Part shown: in pieces, positions 28,710-39,143 of the stretch | Numbering within the stretch: the first letter of the stretch is position 1 | Layout: every line of letters starts with the position of its first letter | Assembly: GCF_963678635.1 (NCBI RefSeq) | Contig: NC_087065.1 | Coordinates: 24,943,254-25,007,253, forward strand | Reading direction: 5' to 3' | From: Symsagittifera roscoffensis | Taxonomy: Eukaryota; Xenacoelomorpha; Acoela; Convolutidae | Length of the DNA stretch: 64,000 nucleotides | Program-made: the position numbers and the translations under genes | The notes under the pieces: generated by a model | Told to the model about the DNA's origin: nothing | What the model saw: the letters and a program-made list of their open reading frames with translations, nothing else | The model's database searches: none

Positions 28710-29591
28710 TGTGCCATTCTGCCAGATGACACAGCACAACCTTCCGGCGACGTAAAAAAGAATGACTAAGGGCCTTGTGAACAAAAAAGTGTTGCGAAGG
28801 AGGGTCAGAATGTTCTGGAATTTTTAATTTAAAAATTTCGATTGAAGAGTGAACATTTCTGAGAAATAGAAAAAAGACGGCGATTTTGAATAAAAAAGAC
28901 GAGAACACAACGACGCCATATATTGTGAAGAACAGTCGTACCAGGGACAGGAGAATCACGAAGCGTCTTATCGTGGCAATAACACACGATAAGAACCTTA
29001 GCGACGGAAATTTCTGGAGAAGGAGGCTTCAGTGGGGGAAGAAATATACCACGGGACCCTCCCGGGACACGAAAAATAAGAGATAAGAGTGTTATCTCAA
29101 GAATATTACGGGAGCGGAATCTTGGTCCCCCAGAGACTGTCTATGTGAAGGGACTGTATAGACTGACTGTATAGCTGCTATAATGTCATAGATCTTAATT
29201 AACACCGTTATTGTTTAATATTCCAGAGTATGAGTAGCTAGAAAGAGGAAAGGGTCAATCCATCTCCAATGGATTTAATATAGAACTATCACACAAAAAC
29301 ATATTAAAATAGGTAGTTTGAGCCGTGTTTTTAATGACAATCACCTAGTCTGAGGATCCGAGACTCCAGCTATGTGGTTGTGTTCGCATGTAAACGAAAG
29401 CTGATCAAAAGTCGTTTGACTGATGGCCTAAAAATGGTAACTTTTTACTTTGCCCTAAACAGACCAGAAAATCAACTGGCAAGGTCGAGACGGTGAAAAA
29501 CGATTAGGATTAAGGTAACTGACGCCTGCCAGTCGTTAATAGGTACTTTTTCTACGCTCCGTCGCTGTGTAGTATTTGGGCGAATGTTACA
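28710..29591 (+). repeat. 5' LTR of F1-right (882 bp)
   Basis: Begins TGTGCCATTCTGCC and ends GGGCGAATGTTACA. It matches the F1-left LTRs in reverse complement, but differs by indels (for example around 29185-29225), so it belongs to a separate insertion. Confidence 0.9.
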
Positions 29592-29603
29592 TAGACGTTT
29601 TTA

Positions 29604-29622
29604 TGGCGCTCCTGGGTGGGCC
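29604..29622 (+). promoter_or_regulatory. Primer binding site (F1-right), tRNA-Asn type
   Basis: TGGCGCTCCTGGGTGGGCC, starting 12 nt after the LTR (spacer TAGACGTTTTTA). The complement ends ...CCCACCCAGGAGCGCCA, which has the form of a tRNA 3' end: CCA, discriminator G, a 7-nt acceptor strand CAGGAGC and a CCCAC T-arm as in tRNA-Asn. Confidence 0.65.
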
Positions 29623-32600
29623 TGTTAAAGGCATGAAACCATCATGATCAGCAAGCGTTTCAGCGACGTACCCTCCGCTCCGGGCGTATGCCCGAGTTAG
29701 AGGCCTTAATGACCGTTGTTGTACTAGGGGGAAGGTGCGTACCCTCCGTCTAGTACAATTTAGCTTTTTAACTTAATTAACACTGAAAATTCCGGGGCCG
29801 GAGGGTTAGGTGGGAAATCTAGAGCCCGCTTGTCCTGAGGTCCCAGGACCAAAAACAATTAAAGAGAAAGCGTAAAACCAAACAAAAATAGTGTATAACC
29901 AAGAAAAAGCCAAAAAAAAATTTATTTGAAAACAAAAAAGTGCAAAAAACAGTAAAAAATCCAAAAAAAACCAAAAACAGTACAAAACATAAAGTGACAG
30001 TTTATATGTTATTTCCGGACGAGATGTGATCTGGCCTTCCTATTTGTCGTTGTTTCAGATTGATTTATATCGTTTCTGATAGAAAGATTGTGTGTTTTGG
30101 TGAAGGGTTGGATACCCTCCCTCGAGTGTAATTTGAGTGTTTAAGCACGTTAATGGTGATTTTGCCGGTGACCGGAGGGTAGAGTGGCAAGCTGATCAAC
30201 GTGTTCCACACTCAACAGGGACATCAGGGACAACATCTGCAACGACTGTTGGGTATCGTTGAAGCAATTTTAGTATCGTTCGGGTACTATTTCATTAAAA
30301 CTTAAGTGGTGGGGGGCACGATTGGCGCGGTCCGATTGTACCCTCCATCGATTACAAATTTCCGAGTTAAGGGTCTTAATTCGGGTATTTTGGTGCAAAA
30401 GAGGGTATAGTACTATTCATTATCGACTACTAATAGGTTATTATCCTTATTACATATTACTTATCTCCTCAATTAGACCAAAAAAAAAACACCCAATTTT
30501 GTCGAAAATCATGGATTTTCGATCAAACTGTAGACCCCCAAATTTTTGGATATCCGAGCTTTTCCGAACAACAAAAAGCTTTTATATAGGGAGTAGCTAC
30601 GTAGTTCGATCCCCCTAACTAAAGAAACCGCGTGAGAAAAGACTCAGTAGAAGTTGGAAAAACCAAAATTTTTCGGTCAAAATTTCGATAATTTTTTGAA
30701 TTTTCTCAATCTGTTTTGGGGATCGAGTTTTTGAGTTTTTAGAGTTAGAGCAATAAAATTTTTTGCGTTAGGAGCGTGCTAGCATAGTGTGCTCGGTTAC
30801 TAGAGAAATTTTTGGGTAACCCTCCGAGTAGCTCCGTGGATAGAGCTAACGACTTAAGGTTTGGAAAAGGAAGGAATCGGAGGGTCCAAATTTGATAGTT
30901 TTTGGCCAAATTTTTGTTTCTAAACCAATTTTGGTCCGGTTTTTTGCATTATTCCAGTGCCGTACAGGGCTACTACGCTCATTTCAAGTATTTTTAGGCA
31001 CTTTCGACCGGAATTGCAAAAAAAGTCTTTCAGATCCTATACAGGTGGTGAAAAAGGCCATTTTGACGAACGCGTTTTTGGCGATTTCTCAAACACTAGT
31101 TATCCGATCGGGATAATTTTGGTACCATAAGTCGACGTTTTTGACCACTTTTCCGAATCGCAACCGTTTTTGGGATTGACAATCTCGGAAAAGAAAAATT
31201 TTTTAGAATTTGTTGGTTCGGAGGGTCCAAATTACAGGTAACCCTCCGAGCAGCAGAAAATTTTATCAAAACATCTTTTTATTCAACTGGAAAGGTTGAC
31301 CGAGTCAGCCAGCCTAGTTTTAAGTCAGGTAGACCGCTTTTGGAGACTTTGTTGCGGTGATATAACCCTTTTTCTTGAATTTGGGGGAACCCTCCGAAGT
31401 GACCCTCCGGTGTCAGCTAAACCCCTTAGCAACCCTCCTTAGTGGAAGATTTCCACGAGATCACCCAAAGAAGTTAAAACAGCTCCCCTTAGAGCTCCTA
31501 GCTTGTTTTGACGCTTTTTGAAGCTAGTGGGAGAACCTTCTAAGCGAGATCGAAAAATTTGAAAATTTTGGAGGTACCCTCCGAAGTAACCCTCCGGAGC
31601 ATATTAAGCATCTTATTGACCCTCCTTAGTAAATTTAAGGGGACCCTCCGAAGTAACTTGGGTGATTAAGGTACCCTCCGAAGTAACTTGGGTGATCAAG
31701 GTACCCTCCGAGGTAACCCTCCGGAGTGTCTTAAACCTTCTAACGATCTTCCTTGTTAGAGACTTGAGTAAACCTTCTGTGCCAATTTGGGAAACGGAAA
31801 ATATCCATTTAATTAGGATCATATTAGGATATTAGGCGTGCTAATCAGGATCATAAGAACCTATTCTGACCCGGAAATTTGTGATCAACTTTGGATTCTA
31901 CATTGGGTGTATCAGAAGTACCCGAACAAAGAAATTTTTTTTTGATTGTGATTTTGGTTGCCTTGAGCTACTTAATAGGAAAGTTCGGGCAATCCGGGAA
32001 CAAAAAAAAGAAGACCTCGGTGAGTGTATTAGGCAAATACACACTCACTTGAGAAGAAAAGTTGTTCCCTGCTCTCGTGCACTTGGAGCGTTCCGGGTGT
32101 GGGGGAGCTATTTCATAGACTTTAGAAATTTTCGATCAGAGGTTGCCTTGAGCTACTTAATAGGACAGCTCGGGCAATCGCAGGGCACCTAAAAGAAGAC
32201 CTCGGCGGGTGTATTAGGCAAATACACACCCACTTGAGAAGACTGTGTCCTGGGCTTTGTTCTTTCGGATCGTTCCGATTGAGGGAAGTCTTTTTCTTTA
32301 AGACTAAGTTTTATTGATCTGTTTCTGAGTCATCACTGCTTTTTATCAAAGATTGTTTAATTTTAACAAAGCAGTGACTTGATAAATTGTGTGGCGATAA
32401 ATTGATACTGACGAAAGGTCGCTGTCACCTGTAGGATATTCTTATCTGATTATCTATTGTTTTTTGTGAGTCGATTATATCTTGTGGAAACTTAGTGATA
32501 CTGTTATACTATACAACAGGGTTGAGTTAGCATTATATCAATACTGGGTAGACCCTGTGTGTAACTTTAGCTGAGTCACTAGTTTAGTTGTGAGAGATCT

Positions 32601-32719
32601 AAGAGACATTTTGATACTGACGGAATCGAGTAGGCAGCGTTAAGTGATTTAACTAGATCTTGTTTGTGGTACGTTTGCATTGCCATCAAATTACGAATAT
32701 TTTCATTTTGTTAAAAACT
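29623..32719 (+). other. F1-right 5' leader (about 3.1 kb), non-coding
   Basis: Counterpart of 24670-27726. Contains ACCCTCCG motifs (for example 30108-30180, 30340, 30820, 31220-31250, 31385-31410, 31570-31725), the RNA hairpin module, and the CACTGCTTT/AAAGCAGTG stem at 32334-32376. No credible ORF. Confidence 0.65.
31955..32300 (+). promoter_or_regulatory. Tandem RNA hairpin module upstream of gag (F1-right)
   Basis: Unit 1: outer stem GGGAACAA (31996-32003) with TTGTTCCC (32062-32069), inner hairpin 32020-32048. Unit 2: outer stem AGGGCAC (32182-32188) with GTGTCCT (32245-32251, one G-U pair), inner hairpin 32205-32233. Both have the AGGCAAA loop. Stem sequences differ between units while pairing is kept. 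Confidence 0.65.
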
Positions 32720-34780
32720 ATGCAGCGCAGGGACTCGCTAGGATCGACTACTAAAATTCCCAGGCTGAGCAAGGGAAGCACGCGGAAATTTAAAACTAGG
32801 CGTAGCCAAACCTCGTTTAGCAGCGCTTCCGACGCGTTTGCGGAAGACGAATCGACTAAAGGTCAACCTGATATTTCAGTGAGCGAAATGAAATTAAGGA
32901 GCGAGAAAAACCTCGATGGCAATCAAGGGCGGAGCGCCGAGATCGGGCCTGCGAGCGAAACGCTGGCGGATCCCTTTGACGAAGGGGAGCGAACGCTCAT
33001 TCGACCCGACTTTGAGCCAGACGAGGTCCTCGAACGGGAGGAAGTCGAGAGGACAGAGGAGACCTCGGAGCGTCCCGAGGTCGAACCTCGGGAGGAAGTG
33101 TTGTACAGGGGAATGTCCAAATCAGAGACTAAGAGCTATAAATGGAGAAAGGAACCTTCACATCCGACAAGTACACACTCATCTTTGGCCAAGCAGAGCA
33201 GCAACGCGATGATGTCGAGTATGAGTCCGAGTGAAGAGCAGACGTTCTCGAAGGCAAAGAAAAGTTGGAAGTCATTGTACGATGAGCGCGTGACGTCGCT
33301 ACAAGCCGAAGGTCTGTCCTCTAGTTACGACCAACCGGAAATAACCCATCCGGATGTGAACTTCACACCGTGCCCAAGGAACGACATGAGCAGGGAGACG
33401 TCTTCTGCCTCGCCGACCAGGCCTATGTCAGATGGGATAACGATGGGATCATCATCAACGTTTGACAGACTGATGACGTCAATGCACAAGCAAAAGGGCG
33501 GTGCGTCATCGAGTACTAGGCTACAGCCACAGTTGACCTCGTCTTCTCTGGGGCTAACCCCGCCATTGGGGGCAGCTGGTGACATAAGTGATATGTTCGC
33601 TGGTGTGATGAATGGCCTGGATGAATTGAGGCGAGACATGACTAAGAGGATAGATCAAGTTGACGAGAGAGCTCACCATGGTCGAGAGAGTTTGAAAGAT
33701 GAGCTAACGCACGTGAAGTCGCAGGCGAGGTTTGATCAGGCTCAATTGATTCGTAACACCGATCAATGCCTGGCTGAGAGCCTGGCACAGGCAAACAAAG
33801 AGTCAGAGGAAAGAGAGGCTAGGATTACAAGAGAGATCGAGCGATTATTGAATGATCATGATAATACCTACGCCCAAACGATGACTGGCCTGGAAAAGAG
33901 GTTGGACGCCAAATCTGACTTGATGATGCGGAAGCTTGACGCTATCCTGAATGGGAGTACTTGGCAGGAGCATTCCAACTCAAGGGAGCGCTCACGCCAT
34001 GCGAATGTTGGAGATGGTACGGGCTACAGTGCCAGAGCCCAGCAAGGCTCGAGAACGAACTACGAACATAGAAACAAGGAGCGGCCAAGGGCAGCCCCGC
34101 AGAGGCCTGGCTGGACGAATCCAGTCCCGCCGGAGGCAGATGCCACCCCGGAGACAAGATTGCCAACCGTGCCACAAGTCAGTTCAGTACCAGATCTGAC
34201 TACAGTCTCACAAGACACAACGCTGTATGCCTCGATGTTTGAGCCTCTGAACAGATCTCTTGAAACATTCATCACCAAGCTCTCGAAGTCAACCGAGAGA
34301 GGAGAGAGGTCAAGAAGAACACTGAAAAAGCCGAAGTCATATAAAGACGAGTCAGACGGCTGCATTGATACTTGGATAGAGGTGATGAAGTTACACTTTG
34401 AGGAAGAGAATCTCTCCAAGAAACAAGAGTGCAGCGCGCTGACGAGCAACCTGGAGGGTACTGCATTAAATTGTGTAATGGCGAAAAGAGCCAATGAGAG
34501 AGACAGCGCTCGCAAGATATTCGACATCCTGCTGAATCGTTTCGGCTCTGGAGTACAAGGGCACCAGGCTATGGTGAAGTTCGAGAAGAGGCGTCAGAGA
34601 GATGAAGAATCAATAGATAAATTCTTGGACGACCTTGAATTGCTCAGGAGGAGAAGCAACCCGGATGAGAGAATATCCGAGCGAAACTTGGCGATTGCTT
34701 CGAAGTTCATGGATGGAGTAAGGAGTGAGGAGTTGAAAGTTGAAGACGATGTTGGCCACTCACTTCACCCTGTCGCTTGA
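32720..34780 (+). pseudogene. gag: Gag, N-terminal two thirds (F1-right), frameshifted
   Basis: The start ATG at 32720 gives MQRRDSLGS, as in F1-left. The frame covers the disordered N-terminus, the coiled coil and the capsid-like helices, closely matching F1-left. At about 34731-34745 a 7-bp tandem duplication (AGTTGAA repeated) shifts the frame, so translation ends at 34780 after a short foreign tail. The zinc knuckles follow in the frame starting at 34740. Confidence 0.9.
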
Positions 34781-37700
34781 CCAGGTACCCACGCCTGACG
34801 ACTTGCGTATGAAGTCACGCGAGTATTTACCCATAAAACCGAGGGCGCAAAACCGTTACAGCAATTATGGCAACTATAGCGGGACAAACACTGGTGCGAA
34901 TTCCAGTTGGTACAAACCTCGCGATGACATGGACAAGAGGAGGTCGTGCGCGAATTGTGGTTCGATGGACCATCACGTTTCTGCGTGTTCTACATACAAA
35001 CAGAACATGAAGGCCATAGGCTACTTTCTCGAGGACGCCGACGCGACCGACGAGGATCATGAGGAGTACGTCAGAGGGCTCATCATGAAATATGGTCCGA
35101 GGTGTTTCTTCTGTAATTTGGAGGGACACTTCAAGTCGGATTGTACTCAATTTTGGGACGCAGTAGCGGACGCGAAACATCCCCGCCACGAAGAGGCGCT
35201 TTCGGGTGTCAAGGCCAGTCGAGCACGTCTGATGATCGAGGCTGAATCTCGGAGAAAGGAGACGACACCGAGCACCTTCACGACCAAAAAGGTTAAGACA
35301 TGGCCTGACGAGGTGGTAGCCTCGAACCTCGAAACAGAGTCGTCTAGCCCACTCAAGGTGGATTACGGCCTGGCGGCAAGGACAGCGCTGCAGAATGTCA
35401 AACAGGACCTAGCCACGAAAAAATTGGAGCAATGGGTAAGGTCGGAGCTGGAGAGCACAGATCTTCGGGAAAATCTTAATGTCCTGGGTAAGACGACAAA
35501 AGCAGAAGACAAAGAGGAACCCAAGAAACAGGGACTAAAACTGAACGTTATATCTGGTAAGACTTTCGGCATGACGAAGGCGGGGACCAAAATAATGTCC
35601 ATCATCTCAGTCGCAGGGCACCAGGTGGTCAAGAACTTGAGTGAACCATCCGAGATTACACTAGTCCACCTGGACATCTATGCCGACTACCTGAAGGAGA
35701 GGGATCCCAAACTGGATTCCAGGGCAGTGCGAGCGCTGCTCACAACGGGAGGTCCGAGGCTGATGAAAGTGGACGGACATTATATCGATGTCCATGGCCC
35801 TTACCCGATCCTGATGAATGTAGATGGCATCAATATCTACACGAAAGCTCACATAACTGATGCGAACGACCAGATTGGCCGGATATACATTGGTCAAGAG
35901 GAGCTGAAGGTTAGACGAATCGGACACAACGCGATGCTCGAACAAGATGCGGTGCATATTGGTTGTGAGGCCGATCTGGCCGCACACGTTCTGGACGTGC
36001 AAGGCAGACAACTTTCAGTAAAGGGACTGCTAGACACGGGAGCAGTGGTTAGTGTCATGCCAGTCAAAACTTGGACTGACATGGGTTTCGAAAGGTCGGA
36101 TCTCATACCGACAAACATCAGGTTGGCAGCTGCCAATCAGGGAGCGATCTATGTTACCGGACGAACCCCGATCATTTCACTGCAGCTCGGAGGAAGACAT
36201 CTTTGGATGAGCTTCCTAGTAGTAGAAAATTTGGACGAATCCGATCAGTTCATCTTAGGAAGGGATTTCGTTCGCAACTTTGACGTCACGATCGATCTCA
36301 ATGACGGATTGATTAGGATCAAGGATCCTGAGAGAAAGAATGAGAAAAAACCCCTTAATAAGATCTTAATTAATCAGGCCAAGGTGCCGATTTTTCTGGA
36401 TCGAAAAGTTAGACTAAAACCGAACCAGGCCGTAGTAGCGACGTTTAGGATGAGGAACTTGAATGAACTCAGCAATGACAGACAGGTGTGTCTGGTACCA
36501 AATCCAAACAGTAAAAGCTCGGCTATTTTAGGAAGAAGCTTCTCACTCACTCAGAGCGGACTGTGTGTGAGTGTGTTATTGAACACAGAAGCAACAACAG
36601 TGACAATACAGAGGGGAAAGAAACTTGGCTACGCTTTGCCTCTGAACACAGACTTTCAGAGTGTGGAGAACTTGAAAAAGTTTGATGTTACTAAATGTCC
36701 ATTACATGCGAACCAAGAATGTATAATGAAAAGAGTGAATGAATTGAAATCTTCTAGGAAATTGTTTTCAATGAAGTCGGAAACAGACGATGGGCTGTCT
36801 AGTTGTTCCAATTTCCCTGAGAGACCAACGGAGGCAGAGTTAGCAGCGAACAAGCCTGTCCTACCTGAGATAGAACATCTGAAGGGTAAAATATCAGACA
36901 AAGAACTAGATTCGCTCAGAGCGGTGCTAAATCTGAACGCAGACGTTTTTTCGAAACATAAGGCTGACATAGGTTGTTGCAATTTTGTAGAGCACGAGAT
37001 TGAGATAGAAGAGGGCTCGGTACCTCATAGGGAAGGGGCGAGAAGAATGACCCCAAACAAGTCAGAAGCGTGTAGGAAGGAAATCGAGATGTTAATGGAG
37101 TACGACATGATCGAGCCGTCGAAGTCCCCATGGGCTTGTGGCGTGGTCATGGCGAAAAAGAAAGGGGGACAACTCAGATTTTGTTGTGATTTCCGTTATC
37201 TGAACGCAGTGACTATAAAGGACGCATACCCGATTCCCCGCATCGATGAGAGCCTATCCAAGCTGGGAGACGCGAATTTCTTCACGACGTTGGATTTGGG
37301 CTCTGCATTCTGGCAGGTGCCACTCGGAAAGCAAGATCGAGAGAAAACAGGCTTCGCGTGTGAGCTGGGACTGTTCCAGTGGAAGAGGATGCCATTCGGA
37401 TTGTGTAACGCGACGGCCACATTCCAGCGACTGATGGCCCAGGCACTCACGAGCGTCACTAAGAAATACGGGAATCTCATTATGTGTTATGTCGATGATG
37501 TCGTGATTGCAACACCAACCTTGGAAGACCACATAGAGAGGTTGGAGGAGGTGTTTTCTTGCATGAAGCAGGCGGGTCTGAAATGCAAACCCACTAAGTG
37601 TGAAATCCTCAGGGATTCCATAAAGTATCTGGGCCGCCTGGTTGACAAACATGGAGTGAGACCAGATCCCGAAGCGGTTGAAGCGGTGCTGACCTGGAAG

Positions 37701-39065
37701 GCACCTAAAACAGATACACAGCTGATGAGTTTTTTGGGATTCGCAAATTATTATCGAGAGTTCATCAAGGGGTATGCTGACAAGATATACCCCATGCAGA
37801 GGTTGATGAGAAACAAGGGCAAAAAGTTCACCTGGACTGATGAGGCACAAGTTTCATTTGAAAACATCAAGCGTGAACTTTGCGAGGCGCCGGTCCTCGG
37901 CATGCCAACAGAGAAGGGGATGTTCGTGCTGGACACGGATGCATCAGTGGTTGCGATATCGGGCATACTTCACAAAGAGCAGGAGTGGAACGGGAGAACG
38001 GTTCTTCGTCCGATAGCTTACGGAAGTAAAGTCCTGAGTGATACTGAGATGAAGTACGGCGCACCAAAAGCGGATATGTTTGCTGTGATCACGTTCGTGG
38101 AAAAATACAGGGCCTACCTGGGGAGTGCTCCCTTCAAGTTACGTGTGGATAACCGTGCCCTTGCCTGGCTGAAAACCTATTCGATGGACCAAAGCTATAT
38201 TGGTCGTTGGATCGTGCGCCTGGATGGATACCACATGATCATAGAGCACCGTACTCGTGACAAGCACCAGAACGCAGATAGCCTCAGTAAAAAGACAGAA
38301 TTTTATGAGCGACTCGAGGAGAAGCAGGCTAACCAATCAGAGATCAAAGACGGGTTTTCCTTTCTGGACAAAGAAACCTACGACAAGCTGCCACTTACTA
38401 GGTGGTTAGACAAGTCAGGACATCCTATACCTGGACACCCTGACCTTCCAGTGGAGACAGCCGCGGAAATAAAGCTTTTAGCCAGAGGCGAGCCCGTTCC
38501 GTTGGATCTGCTAGTCCGATCCAACTTGGTACAGCAAGAACTAACCAGGCTGGGTATAAACAGTGTGGCTCTATTGAACAGGACGGTGAACGTGGCGCCG
38601 GACGTCATGGGAAAACTCCGTGACTTGTTGGACAGGGAAGTGGATAGGCATAATCGTGAATGGATGGAGACCATGCAGCGGTTGACTGTCACCAAGAGAA
38701 CAGAGAAGAGGCCAGTGTCCATTCGCTGCCGAGGCGTTGAACGGGATTGCAGGTCGATTGTCAACCAGCTGGTGAGCTCGATGCCGAAGGAGGTCTTGTT
38801 GAGAACTTCGTTCACTGAATATGGAACACTGAATCAGAACCAAACTACTGAGGAAGTCAGGATCAGGTCGAAATCTAGCTTCACGAGGAGAGTGCACTTC
38901 ACGGATGCAAAAGAGGAATACGAGCCGAGTCCAGATTGTTCGTCCGTGGACGAGGCAATGTCCGGGGAGTCTGATACCTTCCCTTCGAGCCAGTCAAGGA
39001 CGACTCGTCTGAGGAGTCGGACACCTTTGAGCCCGTGCAGGACGACTTGTCCGGGGAGAGGTTGA
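34740..39065 (+). CDS. pol: Gag C-terminus, protease, reverse transcriptase, RNase H (F1-right)
   Basis: 1,441 codons; the first codon is TTG just after the gag frameshift, not a start. Two CX2CX4HX4C knuckles, then about 260 residues, then without a stop (GAA at the site of the F1-left TAA) the protease with D432-T-G-A, reverse transcriptase with YVDD at 917-920, and RNase H (LDTDAS, AISGILH, VDNRAL, HQNADSLSK). The final ~120 residues (KLRDLLDREVDRHNREW onward), deleted in F1-left, link RNase H to integrase. A 5-bp tandem duplication (CCTTC, about 38977-38986) moves the reading out of the integrase frame, ending at 39065. The copy shows that Gag and Pol can be one frame. Confidence 0.93.
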   Translation: MKTMLATHFTLSLDQVPTPDDLRMKSREYLPIKPRAQNRYSNYGNYSGTNTGANSSWYKPRDDMDKRRSCANCGSMDHHVSACSTYKQNMKAIGYFLEDADATDEDHEEYVRGLIMKYGPRCFFCNLEGHFKSDCTQFWDAVADAKHPRHEEALSGVKASRARLMIEAESRRKETTPSTFTTKKVKTWPDEVVASNLETESSSPLKVDYGLAARTALQNVKQDLATKKLEQWVRSELESTDLRENLNVLGKTTKAEDKEEPKKQGLKLNVISGKTFGMTKAGTKIMSIISVAGHQVVKNLSEPSEITLVHLDIYADYLKERDPKLDSRAVRALLTTGGPRLMKVDGHYIDVHGPYPILMNVDGINIYTKAHITDANDQIGRIYIGQEELKVRRIGHNAMLEQDAVHIGCEADLAAHVLDVQGRQLSVKGLLDTGAVVSVMPVKTWTDMGFERSDLIPTNIRLAAANQGAIYVTGRTPIISLQLGGRHLWMSFLVVENLDESDQFILGRDFVRNFDVTIDLNDGLIRIKDPERKNEKKPLNKILINQAKVPIFLDRKVRLKPNQAVVATFRMRNLNELSNDRQVCLVPNPNSKSSAILGRSFSLTQSGLCVSVLLNTEATTVTIQRGKKLGYALPLNTDFQSVENLKKFDVTKCPLHANQECIMKRVNELKSSRKLFSMKSETDDGLSSCSNFPERPTEAELAANKPVLPEIEHLKGKISDKELDSLRAVLNLNADVFSKHKADIGCCNFVEHEIEIEEGSVPHREGARRMTPNKSEACRKEIEMLMEYDMIEPSKSPWACGVVMAKKKGGQLRFCCDFRYLNAVTIKDAYPIPRIDESLSKLGDANFFTTLDLGSAFWQVPLGKQDREKTGFACELGLFQWKRMPFGLCNATATFQRLMAQALTSVTKKYGNLIMCYVDDVVIATPTLEDHIERLEEVFSCMKQAGLKCKPTKCEILRDSIKYLGRLVDKHGVRPDPEAVEAVLTWKAPKTDTQLMSFLGFANYYREFIKGYADKIYPMQRLMRNKGKKFTWTDEAQVSFENIKRELCEAPVLGMPTEKGMFVLDTDASVVAISGILHKEQEWNGRTVLRPIAYGSKVLSDTEMKYGAPKADMFAVITFVEKYRAYLGSAPFKLRVDNRALAWLKTYSMDQSYIGRWIVRLDGYHMIIEHRTRDKHQNADSLSKKTEFYERLEEKQANQSEIKDGFSFLDKETYDKLPLTRWLDKSGHPIPGHPDLPVETAAEIKLLARGEPVPLDLLVRSNLVQQELTRLGINSVALLNRTVNVAPDVMGKLRDLLDREVDRHNREWMETMQRLTVTKRTEKRPVSIRCRGVERDCRSIVNQLVSSMPKEVLLRTSFTEYGTLNQNQTTEEVRIRSKSSFTRRVHFTDAKEEYEPSPDCSSVDEAMSGESDTFPSSQSRTTRLRSRTPLSPCRTTCPGRG

Positions 39066-39143
39066 CTAGACCACCTAGGGGCAGATTTTTGTCCGGGGAG
39101 TCGGGTTCAAAGCAACCGATGGACAGAGTTTTGTCCGGGGAGT
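38959..39143 (+). repeat. Cluster of four polypurine-tract-like motifs at the RNase H-integrase junction
   Basis: TGTCCGGGGAGT or a one-base variant at 38959-38970, 39048-39059, 39090-39101 and 39132-39143, encoding SGES/SGER peptides. A FEPV(K/Q)DD peptide repeat lies between the first two. F1-left retains only the second and fourth. Confidence 0.75.

Noticed and set aside
28600-28760. A perfect palindrome or recent inverted duplication centred near 28,675
   Set aside because: The two LTRs facing the centre differ by indels and substitutions more than the two LTRs of F1-left do from each other, and the spacer is asymmetric. Independent insertions fit better.
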